DNA of 64,000 nt from Samsonia erythrinae. Its GTDB lineage: Bacteria; Pseudomonadota; Gammaproteobacteria; Enterobacterales; Enterobacteriaceae. A program made the position numbers and the translations under genes. Position 1 is the stretch's first letter. The number at the start of each line of letters is the position of its first letter. Under the pieces are notes generated by a model. The model ran no database searches, was not told where the DNA came from, and was given only the letters and a program-made list of their open reading frames with translations. The stretch spans positions 1 to 64,000 of the forward strand of contig NZ_SMBY01000001.1 of the NCBI RefSeq assembly GCF_004342665.1, read 5' to 3'. This document shows, piece after piece, positions 1 through 8,124 of this stretch.

Positions 1-84
1 GCCCGGGTGACCGGATTTGGCTTTCTGCACGCCATCCATGCTCAGCGCGCGGATAGCATTGGCAAGTTCTTTACGAGAGGACAT
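1..84 (-). CDS. tkt: Transketolase, N-terminal 28 codons only (cut by window edge)
   Basis: This is the start of a thiamine-diphosphate transketolase of the pentose phosphate pathway; the rest lies outside the window. The visible residues begin [17 protein letters not shown] and run to SGHPG, which matches the start of enterobacterial TktA/TktB; the HPG segment begins the cofactor-domain active site. The ATG is fixed by that match. It lies 15 bases downstream of talA on the same strand, the talA-tktB arrangement of E. coli, so the two are probably co-transcribed. The residues seen resemble TktA slightly more than TktB, so the paralogue is left open. Confidence 0.93.
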   Translation of the reverse strand, partial: MSSRKELANAIRALSMDGVQKAKSGHPG

Positions 85-99
85 GCTTGACTCCAAAAG

Positions 100-1050
100 T
101 TACAGCTTGGCTGCCAGCTGCGCTTCCAGCTTTTGTTGATCGGCAGCGAACTGGCGAATGCCTTCCGCCAGTTTATCGACGGCCATGGCATCCTGATGGT
201 GTTCCCAGCGGAATTCAGCTTCAGACAGCGGTGAAGGATGATGGAATCCTTCGGTTGACGGTGTCAGTTGGCGTTCAACCGGATCGCTGCTGTTTTTCAA
301 CTGCTCCAGCAGCGCAGGGGAAATCGTCAGGCGATCGCATCCCGCCAGGGCAAGAATCTGTTCCACTTTGCGGAAACTGGCACCCATGATGACGGTTTGA
401 TAGCGGTGGCGTTTGTAATAGTCATAGATATTGCGCACGGAGATCACGCCGGGATCGCTTTCGGCCTGATAGTCGCTTGTGGGCTGTTTTTCCTGATGCC
501 AGTCATAAATCCGGCCCACAAACGGCGAGATCAGAAAGACGCCCGCTTCAGCGCAGGCACGCGCCTGAGCAAATGAGAACAGCAGCGTCAAATTGCAGTT
601 AATCCCTTCTTTTTCCAGCTCTTCCGCGGCGCGAATGCCTTCCCAGGTTGCGGCGAGCTTGATCAGAATGCGCGAGCGCGGAATGTCTTTTTCCTGATAC
701 ATCCCAATGAGTTTACGGGCTTTGGCGACGCACATCCCGCGGTCGAACGAGAGGCGGGCATCCACTTCGGTGGAGATGCGGCCCGGAATACTTTTCAGCA
801 CTTCTGCGCCGATGTTCACCGCCAGCCGGTCGCTGGCGTTGATGAGCCGCGTTTCCGGGCTACCGCCTTGCTGGTTCGCATAGGCAATCGCGTCATCAAA
901 CAGCGGTTGGTATTGGGGCAGGGTAGCGGCTTTCAGAATTAAGGACGGGTTCGTGGTGGCATCTTGCGGTGAAAATTGACGAATGGAGTCGATATCACCG
1001 CTATCGGCGACCACCACGGTAAACTGCTTAAGGGCTTCTAATTGATTCAT
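100..1050 (-). CDS. talA: Transaldolase A
   Basis: Transaldolase moves a dihydroxyacetone unit between sedoheptulose 7-phosphate and glyceraldehyde 3-phosphate, giving erythrose 4-phosphate and fructose 6-phosphate in the cytoplasm. The protein is 316 residues, the length of E. coli TalA, and shares its AAKL ending. The Schiff-base lysine is Lys131 (ILIKLA); Asp17 and Glu95 (STEVDARL) are in place. The reading frame extends 19 codons further upstream, but the ATG at 1050 is preceded by AGGAGCTC and matches family starts, so it was chosen. It sits just before tkt and next to a cluster predicted to end in erythrose 4-phosphate, which this enzyme and transketolase would consume. Confidence 0.95.
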   Translation of the reverse strand: MNQLEALKQFTVVVADSGDIDSIRQFSPQDATTNPSLILKAATLPQYQPLFDDAIAYANQQGGSPETRLINASDRLAVNIGAEVLKSIPGRISTEVDARLSFDRGMCVAKARKLIGMYQEKDIPRSRILIKLAATWEGIRAAEELEKEGINCNLTLLFSFAQARACAEAGVFLISPFVGRIYDWHQEKQPTSDYQAESDPGVISVRNIYDYYKRHRYQTVIMGASFRKVEQILALAGCDRLTISPALLEQLKNSSDPVERQLTPSTEGFHHPSPLSEAEFRWEHHQDAMAVDKLAEGIRQFAADQQKLEAQLAAKL

Positions 1051-1215
1051 GATTGAGCTCCTTGATGTCAATAGAGAAATGGCATGCGTAAAACAGAGCC
1101 AACGCACTGCACCATGAGGTCGTGGAATAACATGCGCTTTTTCCGATTGCTGCGGTTGGGCTCTCTCGACTGAACACTATTTTGCTGCACGGGAAGTCGG
1201 CTAAACGCACAGTAA

Positions 1216-1257
1216 GACTGACGGCCTGTCAGTCTGAGGATCACCACGGGCCGTCAG
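1216..1257. terminator. Two mutually exclusive hairpins between derI and talA
   Basis: Two perfect inverted repeats overlap here. A compact one is GACTGAC-GGCCT-GTCAGTC at 1216-1234. A longer-range one pairs CTGACGGCC (1218-1226) with GGCCGTCAG (1249-1257). They share the same left arm, so only one can form at a time. They sit 7 bases past the derI stop codon on the minus strand. There is no clear uridine tract, so termination is inferred from position only. Confidence 0.4.
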
Positions 1258-1263
1258 ACAGGA

Positions 1264-1722
1264 TTACCGGTGGTTTTCCTGATGTTCGTAGTAGCTGATT
1301 TTCTCGACTTTTGGTGCGGATCCGCCGCCTTCAAACTCAGACTCCAGCCAGGCGCCGACAATCTCTTTTGCCAGTTCCGGGCCGATAACCCGCGCACCCA
1401 GAGCGATCACCTGCGCATCGTTACTTTTTCTGGCCCGCTGAGCGGAATAGGTGTCATGGCACTGAGCGGCACGAATGCCATTGACCTTGTTAGCCACGAT
1501 ACTCATGCCGATCCCCGTGCCGCACAGCAGGATCCCACGCTGATGCTTACCGTCTTTAATCGCATGCGCCAGCGTGTAGGCGACATCGGGGTAGATCGGG
1601 TTTTCCCCAGAGGGATCGTAGCTGTAGTCGGTCACCGTCAGACCCTTCTGCTGTAAATAATCAGTAATCGTATTTTTCAGATCAATCGCGGCGCTGTCTG
1701 CGCCAATTGCAATCGAGAGCAT
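1264..1722 (-). CDS. derI: RpiB/LacAB-family isomerase, probable D-erythrulose 4-phosphate isomerase
   Basis: The 152-residue protein belongs to the ribose-5-phosphate isomerase B family. The active-site cysteine is Cys67 in LLCGTGIGMS, followed by the GIRAA-QCHD segment. Where E. coli RpiB has a catalytic HND, this protein has SND near residues 100-102. Members of the family next to DHA-kinase and triose-isomerase homologues were assigned as DerI, converting D-erythrulose 4-phosphate to D-erythrose 4-phosphate. The divergent operon here contains exactly those partners (lerK, lerI), so DerI is the preferred reading. A plain ribose- or allose-phosphate isomerase is the alternative. AGGAGATAGAT precedes the ATG. 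It is transcribed towards talA, whose enzyme uses the predicted product. Confidence 0.75.
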   Translation of the reverse strand: MLSIAIGADSAAIDLKNTITDYLQQKGLTVTDYSYDPSGENPIYPDVAYTLAHAIKDGKHQRGILLCGTGIGMSIVANKVNGIRAAQCHDTYSAQRARKSNDAQVIALGARVIGPELAKEIVGAWLESEFEGGGSAPKVEKISYYEHQENHR

Positions 1723-2112
1723 ATCTATCTCCTGCCTGGCTGAGGGTCAAAGTGAGCCTGATATGTCGCTTTCGTTAGATTGTTTATAAAACCATGAATA
1801 AACAAACACTAACGAGAATCTCCCTGCCTGATTCCGTACATTTCCGGCCTTTTCATGGCTAAACATATACCGCTTCTTTCAAATGTTCAATGTGTGATTA
1901 TTTGTTTTTTATTTTCTCAGAGAAGAAAAGGGGATTAAAAGAGTGATCTTGGTCACTTTTATGGCTTTTAAGGCGATATTTTACCTTTTTGATACATATT
2001 TAGATCATGCTCACAATTTTTAAACAGAGAGATAGGCAAAAGATTGGGGCAAATATATCGTTCATATGTTCACAGTGTGTGTTAATGATCTAAATCTTTA
2101 GAGGGCATAACA
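1723..2112. other. Divergent promoter region between derI and the transporter operon
   Basis: This AT-rich stretch of about 390 bases has no ORF that I can support. It must hold the promoters of derI (leftward) and of the small ORF and transporter operon (rightward). One CRP-like palindrome is listed separately. The operator of the SorC-type regulator encoded at the far end of the cluster would be expected here, but no repeat could be assigned to it. Confidence 0.6.
1942..1957. promoter_or_regulatory. CRP-like site
   Basis: AGTGATCTTGGTCACT is a perfect GTGA-N6-TCAC palindrome, matching the core of the CRP consensus TGTGA-N6-TCACA apart from the outermost bases. It lies about 170 bases before the first ORF of the rightward operon. 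Catabolite control of a sugar-acid operon would be expected; binding is inferred only. Confidence 0.5.
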
Positions 2113-2268
2113 ATGTGTCAGACCTGTATGCAAACCATAAAAAAGACAACAAACAACAAAGGTCACACCGGGTATCGAATGACGAGAGAGGATGAAATGC
2201 AGGAACAGCCTGGCGTAAAGGCAATGACAGGGAAGGGGTTGGCTATCGGTAGTAAGGGGGTTGTATGA
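2113..2268 (+). CDS. Small 51-codon ORF translationally coupled to the transporter
   Basis: ATG at 2113 opens a 51-residue frame that begins MCQTCMQTIKK and ends SKGVV. GAGGG stands 7 to 11 bases before the ATG. The TGA at 2266-2268 overlaps the transporter ATG at 2265 as ATGA, the usual signature of translational coupling. The N-terminal CxxC is the only motif; there is no hydrophobic segment, and lysine, glycine and methionine are frequent. I do not recognise a family. It may be a genuine small protein of the operon or a leader peptide that controls entry of ribosomes into the transporter gene. The frame is too short for common gene callers. Confidence 0.5.
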   Translation: MCQTCMQTIKKTTNNKGHTGYRMTREDEMQEQPGVKAMTGKGLAIGSKGVV

Positions 2269-3647
2269 GTAAAGTATCGGCTGCTGCAACGGCGGGGCAA
2301 TCTGCAACAAAACCGTCCATCACAACACCATCTGCTGTAGAACAATCGGCCATTCGTAAGGTCTCCTGGCGTTTGGTGCCTTTCGTCGGCTTGATGTTTT
2401 TCATTAACTTCCTCGATCGTACGGCCATTTCGTTCGCGGGACCGAATGGTATGAACACCGATCTTGCGCTAACCGTGGCACAGTTCGGGCTGGCTTCCGG
2501 CATTTTCTTCATTGGTTATATTCTGCTGGAAGTCCCGAGCAATCTGGCGCTGCACCGCTTCGGCGCGCGCAAATGGCTGTCGCGCATCATGGTGTCGTGG
2601 GGCATTGTGTCATTGCTGTTTACCTGGGTAAGCAGTATTGAAGGGTTATATATTCTCCGTTTCCTGTTGGGGATTGCAGAGGCGGGCTTTTTCCCCGGCG
2701 CGATCCTGTTCCTCAGTCTGTGGGTGCCAGCCCGCTATCGCAGCAAAATCCTGTCACTGTTCTATCTGGCACAGCCGCTGACGGTGGTGTTAGGCGCACC
2801 GTTGGCTGCCTGGCTGATTGAGCAGCACGGCTTGTTCGGCCTGTCCGGTTGGCGGGTGATGTTCCTCGGCGTATCCGTTCCTGCCATTGTCGTCGGTATC
2901 ATTACCTGGTTCTATCTGGTGGATCGTCCGGCCGATGCCAAGTGGCTTAACGCCGATGAGAAACGCTGGCTGGTCAGTGAACTGGAAAGCGAACATGCCA
3001 CCAAAAATCACAGCAAACACCCTGGTGTGATGACCGTGATGTTCAACAAACGCGTCTGGGTACTGTGCCTGATTTACTTTGGTTTTATTTACGGCCTCTA
3101 CGCGCTGGCGTTCTTCCTGCCCACGATTATCGCGGGTTTCCAACAGCAGTTCGGCACGACGTTCAATGTCATGGATAAAGGGCTGATTACCGCCATCCCT
3201 TATTTGCCTGCCGCCATCGTGATGTATTTCTGGTCGCGTGATGCAACGCGTCGCGGTTGTCGTTCATGGCACATCGCTATCCCTGCTTTGACCGGCGCGA
3301 TCAGCATTCCGTTGGCGCTGTTTATGGAGTCCCCGACGGCGACCATTGCGGTGATTACCGTAACTGCCTGCTCCATCTTCGCCGCGCTACCTAACTTCTG
3401 GACATTACCGACTCAGTTCCTGACGGGCGCGTCAGCGGCAGCGGCCATCGCGCTCATCAATACCATTGGCAATGTTGCCGGATTCTCCGCGGGATACATC
3501 ACCGGTGCGGTGCGGGGTGTAACGGGAACCTATGTGCTGCCCATGATGATTGTCGGCGGGTTGATGCTGCTCTCCGCCGTATTGATTGTCCTGCTCAGTC
3601 GTTCGGACCGGTTATCGAAAACCGCATCAGCCACACAGGAGCATTGA
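2265..3647 (+). CDS. MFS transporter, anion:cation symporter type (probable apionate uptake)
   Basis: A 460-residue membrane protein of the major facilitator superfamily. It has about twelve hydrophobic segments and the ACS-family opening NFLDRTAISFAGP near residues 47-59. An unusual serine/threonine/alanine-rich tail of about 30 residues precedes the first segment. ACS members carry organic acids such as glucarate, galactonate and hexuronates into the cell. Being the first long gene of a sugar-acid operon, it most likely imports the acid substrate, here inferred to be D-apionate. AAGGGGG lies before the ATG, and the start overlaps the small upstream ORF. The stop is one base before lerK, so the genes are tightly coupled. 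Confidence 0.8.
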   Translation: MSKVSAAATAGQSATKPSITTPSAVEQSAIRKVSWRLVPFVGLMFFINFLDRTAISFAGPNGMNTDLALTVAQFGLASGIFFIGYILLEVPSNLALHRFGARKWLSRIMVSWGIVSLLFTWVSSIEGLYILRFLLGIAEAGFFPGAILFLSLWVPARYRSKILSLFYLAQPLTVVLGAPLAAWLIEQHGLFGLSGWRVMFLGVSVPAIVVGIITWFYLVDRPADAKWLNADEKRWLVSELESEHATKNHSKHPGVMTVMFNKRVWVLCLIYFGFIYGLYALAFFLPTIIAGFQQQFGTTFNVMDKGLITAIPYLPAAIVMYFWSRDATRRGCRSWHIAIPALTGAISIPLALFMESPTATIAVITVTACSIFAALPNFWTLPTQFLTGASAAAAIALINTIGNVAGFSAGYITGAVRGVTGTYVLPMMIVGGLMLLSAVLIVLLSRSDRLSKTASATQEH

Positions 3648-3648
3648 T

Positions 3649-5421
3649 ATGACGTATTTGTTCAACCAACCTTCCGCCTTTGCCCGGGAACTGACCGAAG
3701 GCTTTGTGGCAGCGCATGCTGACAAAGTGCGTCAGGTGCCCGGCGGCGTAGTCAGAAGCACTCGCAGTCGTGAAGGTGGGGTCGCCATTGTGGTCGGGGG
3801 TGGCTCCGGCCACTACCCGGCGTTTGCCGGGCTGGTCGGGCAGGGACTGGCGCACGGCGCGGCGATGGGTAACCTGTTTGCTTCGCCATCGGCCCAGCAG
3901 ATCTGCGCCGTCGCCCGCGCGGCACACAATGGCGGTGGCGTGCTGCTGACGTTTGGAAACTATGCGGGCGATGTGCTTCATTTCGGACAGGCCAGGGCGC
4001 GTCTGAACGCGGAAGGTATTCCGTGTGAGCTGCTGGCGGTGACCGATGACATTTCCAGTGCGCCACTGAACGAATGGCAAAAGCGTCGCGGAGTCGCGGG
4101 TGATTTGATGGTCTTTAAGGCGGCTTCTGCGGCGGCGGAAGCGGGCTACGATTTGGCCGCGGTGCTTGAGGTCGCCGAACGCGCCAACCAGCGCACCCGC
4201 TCGCTCGGCGTGGCCTTCTCTGGCTGTACTTTACCGGGCGCAGAACACCCGCTGTTTACCGTTCCTGAGGGCATGATGGCGGTGGGCATGGGGATTCACG
4301 GCGAGCCGGGCATCCGTGACGTTCCCATCTCAACCGCCGATGAACTGGCCGAACTGTTGGTCGGTTCACTGTTGAAAGAGGTGCCGCACGGTATTACGAC
4401 GCTCTCCGGGCAGCGGATCAGCGTGGTGCTCAATGGCCTCGGGGGCGTGAAGTATGAAGAGCTGTTTGTGGTTTATCGCCGTATTTCGCAACTGCTGGTG
4501 GATCAGGGGCTGACGGTGGTCGAGCCGGAAGTCGGTGAGCTGGTCACCAGCTTCGATATGGCCGGCCTGTCGCTCACGCTGTTCTGGCTGGATGAAGAAT
4601 TGGAGCGTTTCTGGCGTGCGCCTGCCGATGCACCGGCATTTCGTAAAGGCAGTCTGTCGCCCGCCGAACCGCTGGCTGAACGGGCATTCACGGCAGAACT
4701 CGATGTGATCCCAACCGCTACGGCGGCATCGAAAGCGGCGGCACACTGTGTCGCGGCGGCGTTGAATGCGGCGCGCGACATTGTGCTGGCTAACGTTACC
4801 GAGTTAGGCCGTATCGACGCGATTGCCGGAGATGGCGATCACGGCATTGGTATGGAGCGCGGGGTGATTGCCGCCGCGGAAAAGGCCGCGGAGATGCTGG
4901 AACGGCAGGCGGGTGCCGGCACGTTATTGCAACGTGCGGCAGATGCCTGGGCCGATCGGGCCGGAGGGACGTCTGGCGCAATCTGGGGTGTCGCGCTAAA
5001 TGCGCTGGGAACCGTATTGGGTGATGAACAACGCCCTGACGGTCGTCGCGTGGCGGACGGGATACGTCAGGCCAAAGAGAGCGTGATGCATTTTGGTAAA
5101 GCGAAACCGGGGGATAAAACGCTGGTGGATGCGCTCATCCCTTTTAGTTCGGCGCTGACACAACGAGTTGAAGCAGGAATGCGCTTGCCAGAAGCCTGGC
5201 AGCAGGCTGCTCAGCGTGCCCAACAGGCCGCTGACGACACGGCGCAACTGTTACCCAAAATTGGCCGCGCCCGGCCGCTGGCAGAAAAAAGTCTGGGAAC
5301 GCCCGATGCGGGCGCGATATCGCTCGCCATGATCCTTGATGCGGTGTCGTCCGTGTTGAACAGCGATACGACGCCGATTCCTTCTCATCAAACAGCGACG
5401 CAAGCGGAGAGTGAACGATGA
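3649..5421 (+). CDS. lerK: Single-chain dihydroxyacetone-type kinase, probable L-erythrulose kinase
   Basis: The 590-residue ATP-dependent kinase joins a DhaK-like domain (about 1-335) to a DhaL-like domain (about 385-575). The DhaK part carries GGGSGHYPAF and His217 in GIHGEPG, the histidine that binds the keto substrate covalently. The DhaL part has GDGDHGIG near 395, GGTSGAIWG and a late GTPDAGA, which bind ATP-magnesium. Orthologues in apionate and tetritol pathways phosphorylate L-erythrulose to L-erythrulose 1-phosphate; dihydroxyacetone is the alternative substrate. The frame is open 21 codons further back, but the ATG at 3649 follows AGGAG and begins MTYLFNQPSAF as in the family. Its TGA overlaps the lerI ATG. 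Confidence 0.82.
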   Translation: MTYLFNQPSAFARELTEGFVAAHADKVRQVPGGVVRSTRSREGGVAIVVGGGSGHYPAFAGLVGQGLAHGAAMGNLFASPSAQQICAVARAAHNGGGVLLTFGNYAGDVLHFGQARARLNAEGIPCELLAVTDDISSAPLNEWQKRRGVAGDLMVFKAASAAAEAGYDLAAVLEVAERANQRTRSLGVAFSGCTLPGAEHPLFTVPEGMMAVGMGIHGEPGIRDVPISTADELAELLVGSLLKEVPHGITTLSGQRISVVLNGLGGVKYEELFVVYRRISQLLVDQGLTVVEPEVGELVTSFDMAGLSLTLFWLDEELERFWRAPADAPAFRKGSLSPAEPLAERAFTAELDVIPTATAASKAAAHCVAAALNAARDIVLANVTELGRIDAIAGDGDHGIGMERGVIAAAEKAAEMLERQAGAGTLLQRAADAWADRAGGTSGAIWGVALNALGTVLGDEQRPDGRRVADGIRQAKESVMHFGKAKPGDKTLVDALIPFSSALTQRVEAGMRLPEAWQQAAQRAQQAADDTAQLLPKIGRARPLAEKSLGTPDAGAISLAMILDAVSSVLNSDTTPIPSHQTATQAESER

Positions 5422-6197
5422 GTTCGCGCAAATTGACGCTGGGCGTCAGCCTGAAAATGTATTTCGGCTATCAGCAGACGCTCGACTGGTGCCAGAAAAT
5501 CCACGAAATAACCGAACAGCATCCGCTGGCGTCACTGCCCTCGGCCCGGCTGTTTGTGTTGCCCGCCTTCCCGACGTTAGCGCCTGTGGTGCAGCGGTTT
5601 GCCTCGTCAGCCGTTCATGTCGGGGCACAAGATCTGCACTGGGCGGATAACGGTGCCTTCACCGGGGAAGTGAGCGGCACCATGCTGCACGAAATGGGGT
5701 GTCGCTATGTCGAAATCGGGCACGCCGAGCGCCGTCGCTATTTTGGTGAAACGGATGAGCATTTCGCGCTGAAAACGGCGGCGGCCTGGCGTAATGGGTT
5801 AACGCCGGTGCTATGCGTCGGAGAGGAGAAACGTGGCTCGACGCAACAGGCAATCGACACCTGTCAGGCTCAGCTAGAAGCGGCACTGAATCTGGCTCAG
5901 AAGCAACAGCTGGCGGGCGATCTGGTACTGGCCTACGAGCCGCAGTGGGCGATTGGCAGCACGGAGCCCGCCCCGACGACATACATCCACGAGGTGTGTC
6001 AGGCATTAAAACAGCATTTTCCAACACAGGCAGGTGTGCGTGAGGGCCGAATGATTTACGGCGGTAGCGCTGGACCGGGATTGCTGAGTCAGCTCGGCGA
6101 CGCCGTTGATGGCCTGTTTCTGGGGCGCTTTGCCCACGAGCCGGCCGCGTTTAACGCCATTATGGATGAAGCCTTCGCGCTCTGCTCGCAGGCGTAA
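5418..6197 (+). CDS. lerI: Triosephosphate-isomerase homologue, probable L-erythrulose 1-phosphate isomerase
   Basis: The 259-residue TIM-barrel protein keeps the triosephosphate isomerase catalytic residues: Lys13 (SLKMYF), His102 (EIGHAERR) and Glu174 (AYEPQWAIGS). The usual N-x-K at the N-terminus is S-L-K here, so the substrate-contacting asparagine is changed. That fits a four-carbon substrate better than a housekeeping TpiA. LerI converts L-erythrulose 1-phosphate, the lerK product, to D-erythrulose 4-phosphate. The ATG overlaps the lerK stop by four bases (ATGA), so the two are translated together. The function is inferred from the residue change and the gene order. Confidence 0.8.
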   Translation: MSSRKLTLGVSLKMYFGYQQTLDWCQKIHEITEQHPLASLPSARLFVLPAFPTLAPVVQRFASSAVHVGAQDLHWADNGAFTGEVSGTMLHEMGCRYVEIGHAERRRYFGETDEHFALKTAAAWRNGLTPVLCVGEEKRGSTQQAIDTCQAQLEAALNLAQKQQLAGDLVLAYEPQWAIGSTEPAPTTYIHEVCQALKQHFPTQAGVREGRMIYGGSAGPGLLSQLGDAVDGLFLGRFAHEPAAFNAIMDEAFALCSQA

Positions 6198-6213
6198 GAG
6201 AGAGGAAATAAAT

Positions 6214-7041
6214 ATGGCAATTGGATTAAGTACCTATGCGTTCTTCTGGCGAGCCTCTTCCCGCGTGCCGGATCCGCTGGGGTTGGACGCCATGCTGGAG
6301 CAAACGGCGGAGTCCGGCGCGGGCGTTTTTCAGATTTGTGATTACGCGGCGGTGGAAGCACTTTCGTCTGCCGAGTTGGAAAAATTGCGACAGCGTGCGG
6401 CCGATCTCGGTATTCAGTTGGAGCTGGGAACGCGAGGATTAGCCACCGAACACCTGACGCGCTATCTCGCTATGGCTCGTGCGCTGGATGTCCGTTTTAT
6501 CCGCACCATGTTCAACACCGCAACACATAAGCCGACGCAAGATGAAGCGTTGGCCTTGCTACGTCGCGTACTGCCTGAGTTTGAGCGCTACAACATCCAA
6601 CTGGGGTTGGAAACCTACGAACAGGTCAAAACGCGCGATGTGCTGGCGGTGGTTGACGCCATCGACAGCCCGGCGCTGGGAATCTGCCTCGATCCCGGTA
6701 ACTGTGTCGCGGCATTGGAATACCCGCATGAGGTGATTGAATTAACCGCCTCACGGGTGGTTAACCTGCACATCAAAGATTTTGCGTTTGCCCGTCAGGA
6801 AGGGTGGGTGGGCTTTACCTATTCCGGCTGTCTGCTGGGAACGGGCCTGCTGGATTACGACGCACTTCACCAGATCGTTCGCCCGAACGAACGAAACATT
6901 AACCAGATCGTCGAGCATTGGCTGCCGTGGCAGGCTAACGCGGAGGAAACCTGCCGTCTGGAAGACGCCTGGACGCGCCATAGCCTGAATTATCTCTACA
7001 TGCGTAATCCCGATGCGAACCGTTCATCACACATTCTTTGA
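6214..7041 (+). CDS. oiaC: Xylose-isomerase-like TIM barrel, probable 3-oxo-isoapionate decarboxylase
   Basis: The 275-residue protein belongs to the sugar-phosphate isomerase/epimerase (AP endonuclease 2) fold. Likely metal ligands are Glu133 (GLETYE), Asp160 (CLDPGN), His186 (NLHIKDF) and Glu234 (IVEHWL). In the oxidative D-apiose pathway a protein of this type, OiaC, decarboxylates 3-oxo-isoapionate to L-erythrulose and carbon dioxide. The neighbours supply the enzyme before it (apnO) and the kinase after it (lerK), which supports that role over a generic epimerase. The frame extends upstream into lerI, but GAGAGAGGAAATAAAT before the ATG at 6214 sets the start. Confidence 0.75.
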   Translation: MAIGLSTYAFFWRASSRVPDPLGLDAMLEQTAESGAGVFQICDYAAVEALSSAELEKLRQRAADLGIQLELGTRGLATEHLTRYLAMARALDVRFIRTMFNTATHKPTQDEALALLRRVLPEFERYNIQLGLETYEQVKTRDVLAVVDAIDSPALGICLDPGNCVAALEYPHEVIELTASRVVNLHIKDFAFARQEGWVGFTYSGCLLGTGLLDYDALHQIVRPNERNINQIVEHWLPWQANAEETCRLEDAWTRHSLNYLYMRNPDANRSSHIL

Positions 7042-7067
7042 ATATCCTAATCTGAGGAGTAATAATC

Positions 7068-7925
7068 ATGGCTGCTGAATTGAAAACCATTACCGTACTG
7101 GGCGCTGGCGGAAAAATGGGCATGCGTATTTCTGCCAATTTCCAGAAAAGTGACTATCGGGTGTTTTACTGCGAGAACTCGCCGCGCGCGCAGGAGCAAG
7201 TGGTTGCCGCTGGCAGAGAATTGTCCGTTGCTGAACAGGTGATTCCTGAAAGCGATGTGGTGATTTTAGCGGTGCCGGATATTGCGCTGAAAGCGGTCTC
7301 CGGGATTGTCGTTCCGCAGATGAAAAGCAACGCGGTGCTGCTGACGCTGGACCCGGCGGCGGCCTACGCCAATCTTATTGCCAAACGTGATGATATCAAT
7401 TACGCCGTCGCACATCCGTGCCATCCTTCAGTGTTCCTGGATCGCTTCACGCCGGAAGAACACGCCGATGCTTTTGGCGGCGTGGCCGCGCCACAGCACG
7501 TTGCCGCCGCTTATGAGACGGGCAGCGACGAGCAGAAAGCCGCCTTAGCTCGCGTAGTGAAAGTGATGTATGGCCCGGTGCTTGATGTGCACTGGGTGAC
7601 GGTAAAACAGCTGGCCTATCTGGAACCGACGCTGGTTGAAACGGTAGCCTGTATGGTTGGCACCTTGATGAAAGAAGCGCTGGATGAAACCATCAACACC
7701 ATTGGCGTGCCGGAAGCCGCGGCGAAAGCGATGCTTTACGGTCATATTCAGATCGCATTGGCGGTGGCTTTCCGCAGCACGAACCCGTTCTCGGACGCGT
7801 GTATGATCGCGATTGAATACGGTAAAGAGAACATCATCAAGCCGGATTGGAAGAAGATTTTCGATGAGAAAGAGCTCGATCTGGTGATTGCCAAAATGCT
7901 GAAGATCGATGCCATTCAGCGGTAA
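7068..7925 (+). CDS. apnO: NAD-binding phosphogluconate-dehydrogenase-like protein, probable D-apionate oxidoisomerase
   Basis: The 285-residue cytoplasmic protein opens with a Rossmann nucleotide-binding loop, GAGGKMG at residues 12-18, followed by an all-alpha C-terminal part typical of the 6-phosphogluconate dehydrogenase superfamily. In oxidative apiose catabolism the family member ApnO oxidises and rearranges D-apionate to 3-oxo-isoapionate, the substrate of OiaC. It is the last enzyme gene of the rightward operon, 26 bases after oiaC, with TGAGGAG before the ATG. The specific reaction is recalled from published work on apiose pathways and is supported here by the full set of partner genes. 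By sequence alone one could only say dehydrogenase. Confidence 0.75.
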   Translation: MAAELKTITVLGAGGKMGMRISANFQKSDYRVFYCENSPRAQEQVVAAGRELSVAEQVIPESDVVILAVPDIALKAVSGIVVPQMKSNAVLLTLDPAAAYANLIAKRDDINYAVAHPCHPSVFLDRFTPEEHADAFGGVAAPQHVAAAYETGSDEQKAALARVVKVMYGPVLDVHWVTVKQLAYLEPTLVETVACMVGTLMKEALDETINTIGVPEAAAKAMLYGHIQIALAVAFRSTNPFSDACMIAIEYGKENIIKPDWKKIFDEKELDLVIAKMLKIDAIQR

Positions 7926-8124
7926 TGTGTCACGTTGCCGGAGTCAGCCTTTTCCTCTGGCTTCGGCGCTTCTGCTTCTGTCCGTCTGCACCCCCATCAG
8001 GGATAATCTCGCTGGGCTTGAGCCTCTTCTCCCGGCGTGTAACAATTATTCATCGCGACGGTTTTCATCTGTAGACACAGCGTCTGTATAAACCGATCCC
8101 CTTGCGTAAGGAAAATGTGACCAG

